NCBI GenBank assembly: GCA_910586125.1
Contig: CAJUHP010000021.1
Coordinates: 1-58,024 of the forward strand
From: an uncultured Lachnospiraceae bacterium
Lineage (GTDB): Bacteria; Bacillota; Clostridia; Lachnospirales; Lachnospiraceae
Reading direction: 5' to 3'
Length of the DNA stretch: 58,024 nucleotides
In this document: piece after piece, positions 52,104 through 58,024 of the stretch
How positions within the stretch are numbered: position 1 is the first letter of the stretch
Layout of the letters: each line of letters opens with the position of its first letter
The notes under the pieces: generated by a model
Told to the model about the DNA's origin: nothing
Database searches by the model: none
The model's input: only the letters and a program-made list of their open reading frames with translations
Position numbers and translations under genes: made by a program

Positions 52104-54686
52104 ATGAATGATGCAGGTGGACTTTTTGAACAGGCGAAAGAAAGCACTGTCATCGAGGCCTGTGAACAGCACAACGATATGCAAAATGTTCAGAATCTGG
52201 AGGCGGTCATCAACGAGGGCCTTCGCGCTGCTCTGCTGGAGGAAATTCCAGATGATTCACTGAATGTACTGCTGAAACATTTGGGAAGAGCGCTGAGCGG
52301 AGAACGAACCTATATATTTGAGCGGAACGAGTCCGGCGGTGACGACAACACGTATGAGTGGGTGGCCGACGGCGTGGAACCAGAAAAGCAGAACCTCCAA
52401 AATGTCCCTCCGCAAGTGTGCGCGAGCTGGTATCAAAATTTCAGCATCGGCAGGCACATCGTCATTGAAAACCTCGAAAATATCCGGGAAACGGACCCCC
52501 TTCAGTACGAGAATCTGAAACGGCAGGGCATCCATTCCCTTGTGGTAGTCCCCCTCTATGACGGCAAAAAGGTCGTCGGTTTTTACGGTGTGGATAATCC
52601 CCCTGTGAAGTTTCTGGAATATACTTCAAATATGCTTCAGACGGCGGCATATTTTATTGTATCCTCCCTGAAACGGCGCAATCTGTTCCGAGAGCTTCAA
52701 AAACGAAGCTACAATGTTCTCCACGCCCTCAGTGTGGATTACCTTGGCATCTATCAGGTAAATCTCGACACAGGAGAATGTGAGGTTTACCGCAGCAGCG
52801 AACAGATTGGAATGGATTGGGTCGTCCATTTTAGAGACGGCTATAAGAAAGCTATGGAGCGGTATATTGCCGAGTACGTAGCTCCCCGGGACCAGGAACG
52901 GCTCCGCGGCGCAACCAAAAAAGACTATGTGCTCACGCAGCTCCGATCAAAGAAAAAATTCTCTGTCCGATACCAAGTAAAGGACAATTCCTCCGGGCTG
53001 AAGCATTTGGAAATTCATTTTTCTGCCACGGGAAACTCGGAGGAGGAACACTGTGCAATTTTTGCCCAGCGGGATGTCAATGCCGTGGTGGAACAGGAGA
53101 AGAAATACAAGCTGGAGGCAAGAAAAAGCCTGGAAGATATTCTGGAGGGAGCCCGGACCGGCATCTGGACGATTGAACTGGAGGAGGGCTGCCAGCCAAG
53201 AATGTACGCGGACCGAACGATGCGGCTCCTCTTGGGCGTACCGGATGAGATAGAACCGGAAGAATGCTACCGGCACTGGTTTGAACGCATCGATCCGGAC
53301 TATGCGGAAATGGTTCAGGAAGCCGTGCAGGAAATATTGAAAACCGGGCGCAGCGAGGTAATCTACCCCTGGAATCATCCAAAGCTGGGAAAGATATATG
53401 TCCGCTGCGGCGGCGTGCCGGACAAAACATTTAAAAAACCGGGGGCATGCCTGAACGGATATCACCAGGATATCACGGAAACCATGGTGACAAGAAAGAA
53501 ACAGGAACAGTCCATCATGGAACTTCTGGAGCGGGTGAGGCAGGCAAATTCGGCAAAGAGCGAATTTCTTTCCCGCATGTCCCACGATCTCCGCACCCCG
53601 ATCAACGGGATTCTGGGAATGCTGGCCATCCTGGAAAAAAGTCAGGATAACCCGGAGCGCCAGATCGAATGCCAGAAAAAAATTCGCGTGTCAACGGGAC
53701 ATCTGCTCTCCTTGGTAAACGATGTTCTTCAGGTAAGCAGGCTGGAGAGCGGAAGGCCGGCAGAGGTGAAGGAGACATTTAATCTTCATGACACATTGGA
53801 GGACTGCATCGCCATCCTGTCCTCCGTGGCGGATGAGCAGAAAATCCGCCTTGAGCTGGAGAAATCTGACTTACGCCACAGCAGGATCATTGGAAATCCT
53901 CTGCATTTAAAGCAAATTTTGATGAATGTCATCGACAACGCGCTCAAATATAACCGCCCTCATGGCTCGGTGCTAGTCCAGGTAAAGGAAACTTTATTCC
54001 AGGACGGAATCGCACGCTTCCAGTTTATCATCGAAGATACCGGGATCGGCATCGGTGAAAACTTCAAGGAGCACATTTTTGAGCCGTTTTCGCAGGAACA
54101 TCAAGACGCGAGAACCAGCTATAACGGCGTTGGACTTGGTATGTCCATCGTGAAAAAGCTGATTGAACAGATGAAGGGAACGGTTGAGATAGAAAGCCAG
54201 ATCGGCAGGGGAACCATGGTCCGGATCACTCTGCCCATTCGCGTTGACGAAACCGGAAACGAACAGCCGGCAAATGAGGATTGCGATGTACCGGGTAATG
54301 TTGCCGGAATGTGTGTCCTTCTGGTGGAGGACAATGAAATCAACTGTGAAATTGTAGAGTGCATTCTCACGGAGGCGGGCGCGCAGGTCGTGACCGCCAA
54401 CAACGGAAAAGCTGCCGTAGATGCGTTTTCATCCTCCGAGCCGGGAATGTTCGACTGTGTACTTATGGATCTGATGATGCCGGTTATGAGCGGATATGAG
54501 GCGGCCCGTGTAATCCGCAGTCTGAGGCGGCCGGATGCCAAAACCGTCCCCATCATAGCGCTGTCAGCAAACGCTTTTGAAGAGGACGTCGCACTGGCAA
54601 AGGACGCCGGGATGAATGAACATCTGCCAAAGCCGGTGGACTTTTGCAAAATGTTCCAGGTCATGAGCCGGCTGGGAAACCGTTAG
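52104..54686 (+). CDS. Hybrid sensor histidine kinase/response regulator with GAF domain
   Basis: 860 residues, cytosolic. A GAF domain at about 35-195 (LNVLLKHLGRALSGERTYIF, IHSLVVVPLYDGKKVVGFYGVD) is followed by two PAS-like segments (205-330 and 340-460). HisKA has His494 in SRMSHDLRTPINGI; the HATPase N-box is NVIDNALKYN and the G-box GVGLGMSIVKKL. A C-terminal receiver spans about 736-855 with Asp789 in VLMDLMMP. The ATG follows AAAGGGAAAGCAT. A strong promoter lies 85 bp upstream. It is followed by another hybrid kinase after a 67-bp gap, so the pair is probably co-transcribed. Confidence 0.9.
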   Translation: MNDAGGLFEQAKESTVIEACEQHNDMQNVQNLEAVINEGLRAALLEEIPDDSLNVLLKHLGRALSGERTYIFERNESGGDDNTYEWVADGVEPEKQNLQNVPPQVCASWYQNFSIGRHIVIENLENIRETDPLQYENLKRQGIHSLVVVPLYDGKKVVGFYGVDNPPVKFLEYTSNMLQTAAYFIVSSLKRRNLFRELQKRSYNVLHALSVDYLGIYQVNLDTGECEVYRSSEQIGMDWVVHFRDGYKKAMERYIAEYVAPRDQERLRGATKKDYVLTQLRSKKKFSVRYQVKDNSSGLKHLEIHFSATGNSEEEHCAIFAQRDVNAVVEQEKKYKLEARKSLEDILEGARTGIWTIELEEGCQPRMYADRTMRLLLGVPDEIEPEECYRHWFERIDPDYAEMVQEAVQEILKTGRSEVIYPWNHPKLGKIYVRCGGVPDKTFKKPGACLNGYHQDITETMVTRKKQEQSIMELLERVRQANSAKSEFLSRMSHDLRTPINGILGMLAILEKSQDNPERQIECQKKIRVSTGHLLSLVNDVLQVSRLESGRPAEVKETFNLHDTLEDCIAILSSVADEQKIRLELEKSDLRHSRIIGNPLHLKQILMNVIDNALKYNRPHGSVLVQVKETLFQDGIARFQFIIEDTGIGIGENFKEHIFEPFSQEHQDARTSYNGVGLGMSIVKKLIEQMKGTVEIESQIGRGTMVRITLPIRVDETGNEQPANEDCDVPGNVAGMCVLLVEDNEINCEIVECILTEAGAQVVTANNGKAAVDAFSSSEPGMFDCVLMDLMMPVMSGYEAARVIRSLRRPDAKTVPIIALSANAFEEDVALAKDAGMNEHLPKPVDFCKMFQVMSRLGNR

Positions 54687-54753
54687 GAGCGTGAAACAGG
54701 AAACAAACTGCACGCCTAAGCAACTATGAATCATTGTGGAGATAGAAAAAAAT

Positions 54754-57336
54754 ATGCAAAACAGAGCTTTGCCGCGTTCTTTAAAAATCAACATAGCGAT
54801 TATTATCTTCTTAACGATCTTTGTGTTTTTCTTCCTCGGAACGACCCTTCACGATATGAGTGAAACCACCATCGAGGATATAGGCACGGCTTATATGGCT
54901 GGTATGAGTGAGCAGGTATCTTTACATTTTGAGACGATCATCGAGCTGCGTCTGACAATGGCAGAATCGATCGCGCACATTGCAGCGGATGAAGAAAATT
55001 CCAGTTACGGTTCAAAGGAAGAGATTGAATACGCTGCAAGGGCAAGACATTTTCTGTATGCCGCTCTATATTCAAGCAGCGGCGAAATAGAAATGATTTT
55101 TGGCGATCCTGTAACACTCAATCATCCAGAACCATTTTTGGAAAGTTTGAGAAATGGCGAGCGCAAAGCGGCGTCGGCCGTTAGCAGCAGCGGGGAAGAC
55201 GTAATCTTGTTCGGCGTTCCCTGTGAATACCCCATGTCCGGCGCAAGCGACAGCCTTGCCATGGTTGTGGGGCTCTCTACGGAATACATGGGTGAGGTTC
55301 TATTCCTTGATTCCGACGATTCACTGAGTCATTCTTTTGTCATACGAAAAGACGGCAGCTATGTTGTGGGGAATGAGAACGATGCCCACGAAAATTATTT
55401 CGACCGGCTTTACAGTATCTTGGATGGTCAGGATCAGGAAGCCGCTTTCTATACCGAACAGCTAAGGACAGCCATGAATGCAAACCAGGATTATTCCGTT
55501 ATCCTGAAAAGCGGCGGCTCCCGCCGTCACCTGTATTGTACCAACCTCCCCTACTGCGAATGGTATCTGGTGACGGTCCTTCCTTTTGACAGGCTGGACC
55601 TTGCGATTTCAGGCATGGGCAACCATTGGCTTGCCATCGTCTACGGTGCGTCTTTTGCAGTGATTGCCATGCTTCTTTATATATTTTTTCAGTATTTAGG
55701 CGTATTCAAAAAACAGGTATCTGAATTGAGACGCATGAACGCAGAAATGAACGCAGCGCGGGAAGCCGCGGAAAAAGCGAGGAAGGAAGCGGAACACGCC
55801 AATGCGGCCAAACAGGAGTTTCTCTCCAGCATGAGCCACGATATCCGCACCCCAATGAACGCCATAATCGGTATGACATCATTAGCCATAGACAATCCGG
55901 GCAATCCAAAACAGGTTCAGGACTATCTACACAAAATTGCGCTGTCCAGCAAGCATCTGCTGGGGCTTATCAATGACGTACTGGATATATCCAAGATTGA
56001 AAGCGGTAAAATGACGCTGAATATTGAGCCCATGTCGCTGAGGGAGGGAATGGACAGCATTGTGAATATCATACTGCCTCAGGTTAAGGCAAAGAATCAG
56101 CAATTCGATGCATCTGCCTATGATATTCTCTCGGAAGATGTGTGCTGCGACAGCGTTCGTCTGAACCAAGTACTGATTAACCTGTTAGGAAACGCCGTCA
56201 AATTCACACCGGAAAAAGGTTCTGTCCAGGTGTCTGTGTATCAGGAAGCGCTGCCGGAGGACGACTCCCGGATCCGCACTCATTTCCTGGTGCGCGATAC
56301 GGGTATTGGCATGTCAAAAGAGTACCAAAAGGAAATCTTTGAATCCTTCAGCAGAGAGGATAACACCCGCGTACAAAAAACAGAGGGCTCCGGGCTGGGG
56401 ATGGCAATTACCAAATATATTGTAGATGCAATGGGAGGCACCATTTCTGTCCGCAGCGAACAGGGCAAAGGCACCGAATTCCATGTTGTTCTTGATCTGG
56501 AACAAGCGGCATCTCATGAGGACGCTATGGCGCCTGCGGACTGGAATATCCTGATAGTAGACGCCGACGAGCGATTGTGTATCCATACCGCTCGCATCTT
56601 AAAGTCCATCGGTACCCGCCCGGAATGGTGCCTAAGCGCCGGGCAGGCAATGGAACGCATTGCTGGGCGCGGTTTCAATGACGGCTATCATCTGATTCTT
56701 ATCGGCTCGAAATTGCCGGGAATGAGTGGGATTGAGGCCGCCCGAGCCATGCGTTTGCACTATGGGGAGAAGTGTCCTGCTTTGCTGCTTGCCACCTGCG
56801 ATGGGAGCGGAATGGAAAAGGAGGCCCAAGAGGCGGGGATTTCCGGATTCATTTCCAAGCCTCTATTCCGGTCCACTTTACTTGACGCCCTGAAAGCATT
56901 TGCCGGTACTGCCGTCAAAGATGAGACGCATGCTGATCTAGCAGTGGACCTGGTACTTCGCGGAAAGCATATTTTATTGGCGGAGGATAACGAACTGAAC
57001 TGGGAGGTGGCAAAGGAGCTGCTTTCCGTACTGGAGATGGATTTGGATTGGGTTGAAAACGGACAGGATTGCGTTGCAAAATTTAAAGAATCTCCTGTCG
57101 GATATTATGACGCGATCTTTATGGACGTCCGAATGCCTATCATGGACGGTTATGAAGCGACTATGACCATAAGAAGGCTGGAACGCAGGGACGCAGATAT
57201 TCCCATTATCGCTATGACTGCCGATGCGTTTTCAGAAGATATTCAAAGGTGTTTGGAATGCGGTATGAACGACCATTTAGCAAAACCGATCGACATTCAG
57301 ACGGCGGCTTTTAAGTTAAAAAAGCATCTGAAATAA
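54754..57336 (+). CDS. Transmembrane hybrid histidine kinase with dead and live receivers
   Basis: 860 residues. Two membrane helices (12-33 and 292-314) bracket an extracellular sensor of about 255 residues, with PAS/Cache-like strands (SFVIRKDGSYVVGN, CEWYLVTVLPFDRL). A coiled coil leads to HisKA with His362 in SSMSHDIRTPMNAI, then HATPase_c with NLLGNAVKFT and GSGLGMAI. The first receiver (597-715) keeps acidic pocket residues, Thr681 and Lys702, but has Gly651 where the phospho-Asp should be (LILIGSKLPG). The second (738-855) has Asp791 (IFMDVRMP). ATG 54754 is preferred over an upstream GTG because GGAG lies at the right distance. Confidence 0.88.
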   Translation: MQNRALPRSLKINIAIIIFLTIFVFFFLGTTLHDMSETTIEDIGTAYMAGMSEQVSLHFETIIELRLTMAESIAHIAADEENSSYGSKEEIEYAARARHFLYAALYSSSGEIEMIFGDPVTLNHPEPFLESLRNGERKAASAVSSSGEDVILFGVPCEYPMSGASDSLAMVVGLSTEYMGEVLFLDSDDSLSHSFVIRKDGSYVVGNENDAHENYFDRLYSILDGQDQEAAFYTEQLRTAMNANQDYSVILKSGGSRRHLYCTNLPYCEWYLVTVLPFDRLDLAISGMGNHWLAIVYGASFAVIAMLLYIFFQYLGVFKKQVSELRRMNAEMNAAREAAEKARKEAEHANAAKQEFLSSMSHDIRTPMNAIIGMTSLAIDNPGNPKQVQDYLHKIALSSKHLLGLINDVLDISKIESGKMTLNIEPMSLREGMDSIVNIILPQVKAKNQQFDASAYDILSEDVCCDSVRLNQVLINLLGNAVKFTPEKGSVQVSVYQEALPEDDSRIRTHFLVRDTGIGMSKEYQKEIFESFSREDNTRVQKTEGSGLGMAITKYIVDAMGGTISVRSEQGKGTEFHVVLDLEQAASHEDAMAPADWNILIVDADERLCIHTARILKSIGTRPEWCLSAGQAMERIAGRGFNDGYHLILIGSKLPGMSGIEAARAMRLHYGEKCPALLLATCDGSGMEKEAQEAGISGFISKPLFRSTLLDALKAFAGTAVKDETHADLAVDLVLRGKHILLAEDNELNWEVAKELLSVLEMDLDWVENGQDCVAKFKESPVGYYDAIFMDVRMPIMDGYEATMTIRRLERRDADIPIIAMTADAFSEDIQRCLECGMNDHLAKPIDIQTAAFKLKKHLK

Positions 57337-57401
57337 GGGGAAAGACCATATTTTCTCTTCTGGGAGCAGTCGGAAAATAACAATTTAGGCCCTTGATAGG
57401 T

Positions 57402-57470
57402 AAAAAAGAAACAGTCCTTTAGAAATTCCGGATTTTTCATTGCCCTGGATTTTTACCGGACTGTTTTCTT
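57402..57470 (+). terminator. Possible terminator hairpin after the last hybrid kinase
   Basis: An imperfect inverted repeat AAGAAACAGTCC/GGACTGTTTTCTT (57406-57417 with 57458-57470) flanks a 40-nt interior, followed by CTTTTAATAG. It lies 65 bp after the kinase stop. The long interior makes it weaker than a normal terminator; it could instead be a mobile-element end. Confidence 0.4.
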
Positions 57471-57648
57471 CTTTTAATAGTATCTATGTTAGGGCGCCCC
57501 CTTGGTTGGATTTTGAGGAGTATTTTCCGAAAACCCCTGTTTTCCTTTATGTCTCCAAAGTGTCCTTCTGTCTAGACGGGGCGTGTCTGGCGTTTCAGAA
57601 TGTCCGCCGATAAACACCTTCTGGCCCAGCCAGACGTTCCGACAATGA

Positions 57649-57925
57649 GACCTACGCAACCATCCGCAGCAAAATTTTAAACAGAAAGCTCCCAATCTCG
57701 TATGGTACAACGGCATTACCTTCCTTAAAGCTGGCAGGAAATACTACTATCTGTGTATTGTGACAGATTGCTTTTTCAGGAAAACCATTACTTGGCATGT
57801 TTCTGTCCATGCTGATACAGAAATGGTTATCACTTCATTTCGAAAAGTCTGTCTTAAAGTTATAAATGCTTTTGATATTTCTTCTTGTGTCATCGCTGAT
57901 ACCAAGACAATATACAAGTGCTTTA
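57649..57925 (+). pseudogene. Decayed IS3-family (IS150-like) transposase fragment
   Basis: In one frame 57649-57862 reads NFKQKAPNLVWYNGITFLKAG-like sequence, then KYYYLCIVTDCFFRKTITWHVSVHADTEMVITSFRKV. This matches the DDE core of IS3-type transposases (usual form APNQKWVTDITY, then YYLCVIIDLFSRK). The first catalytic Asp is lost (YNGITF in place of TDITY). A +1 frameshift later, QYTSAL (57908-57925) matches the conserved GSQYTS block. No intact ORF or terminal repeat is visible. From 57337 to 57648 and 57926 to 58024 I see no gene; the region is AT-rich and probably also insertion-sequence debris. Confidence 0.7.
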
Positions 57926-58024
57926 TGGTACACGTCCTGATACCTGACCTCTTTTAATTTCTCGTAGTAAAATTTTTCATGTGCATCGCTGATAAAAATA
58001 ATCGCTTTCTCTGCTCCTAACGCT

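Noticed and set aside
57489..57716. 75-residue minus-strand frame near the right edge
   Set aside because: No ribosome binding site or family motif, and it overlaps the transposase remnant in antisense.

Overview
This window looks like chromosome from a Gram-positive, spore-lineage anaerobe of the Clostridia, most probably Lachnospiraceae. The reasons are a T-box leader in front of pheST, a PPi-type phosphofructokinase, a flavo-diiron protein, a SpoIID-like protein, the DUF5716/DUF5717 gene pair (known to me mainly from this family) and strong AGGAGG-type ribosome binding sites. No rRNA, tRNA or CRISPR array was seen. The genus is not determined.

Layout. (1) 1-453: remnant of a mobilisation relaxase with its terminator. 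(2) 737-8914, minus strand: DUF5717 giant protein, DUF5716 Hsp70/actin-like protein, TPR protein, aroK, nadE; tightly packed and probably one operon. (3) 9226-15144, minus: rarA, a zinc-ribbon membrane protein, and pheS-pheT behind a T-box. A 53-bp tandem repeat separates pheS from pheT. (4) 15354-19277, minus: a five-gene operon of response regulator, ABC ATPase, ABC-2 permease, histidine kinase and small membrane protein, of the peptide/antibiotic-sensing type. (5) 19390-21240: an FMN-binding lipoprotein divergent from PPi-phosphofructokinase. (6) 21300-26113, minus: gmd, an unknown gene, rfbD, fcl and manC, making GDP-mannose and GDP-fucose plus a lone dTDP-rhamnose reductase. (7) 26261-30311, minus: a long SpoIID-like protein, a 6S RNA gene and deoB. 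(8) 30485-34233, plus: rluF, a divergent ligA and metA. (9) 34350-35552, minus: flavo-diiron protein.

(10) 35670-51719, minus: one continuous run in transcription order of hybrid histidine kinase, sbcD, sbcC, SWIM zinc-finger protein, HEAT-like protein, MoxR AAA+ ATPase, DUF5682 (TraB/TIKI-like) protein and VWA protein. The last five form a compact cassette of unknown function and are the best candidate here for an undescribed system. They look like an ATPase/metal-binding-adaptor machine on a helical-repeat scaffold, next to the SbcCD nuclease. (11) 52104-57336, plus: two more hybrid kinases, the second with a dead receiver followed by a live one. (12) 57649-58024: decayed IS3-family transposase at the right edge.

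Start sites were moved inward from the longest reading frame where a ribosome binding site, an overlap with the upstream gene or the family's usual N-terminus argued for it. Functions marked as inference rest on motifs read by eye; no database search was run.
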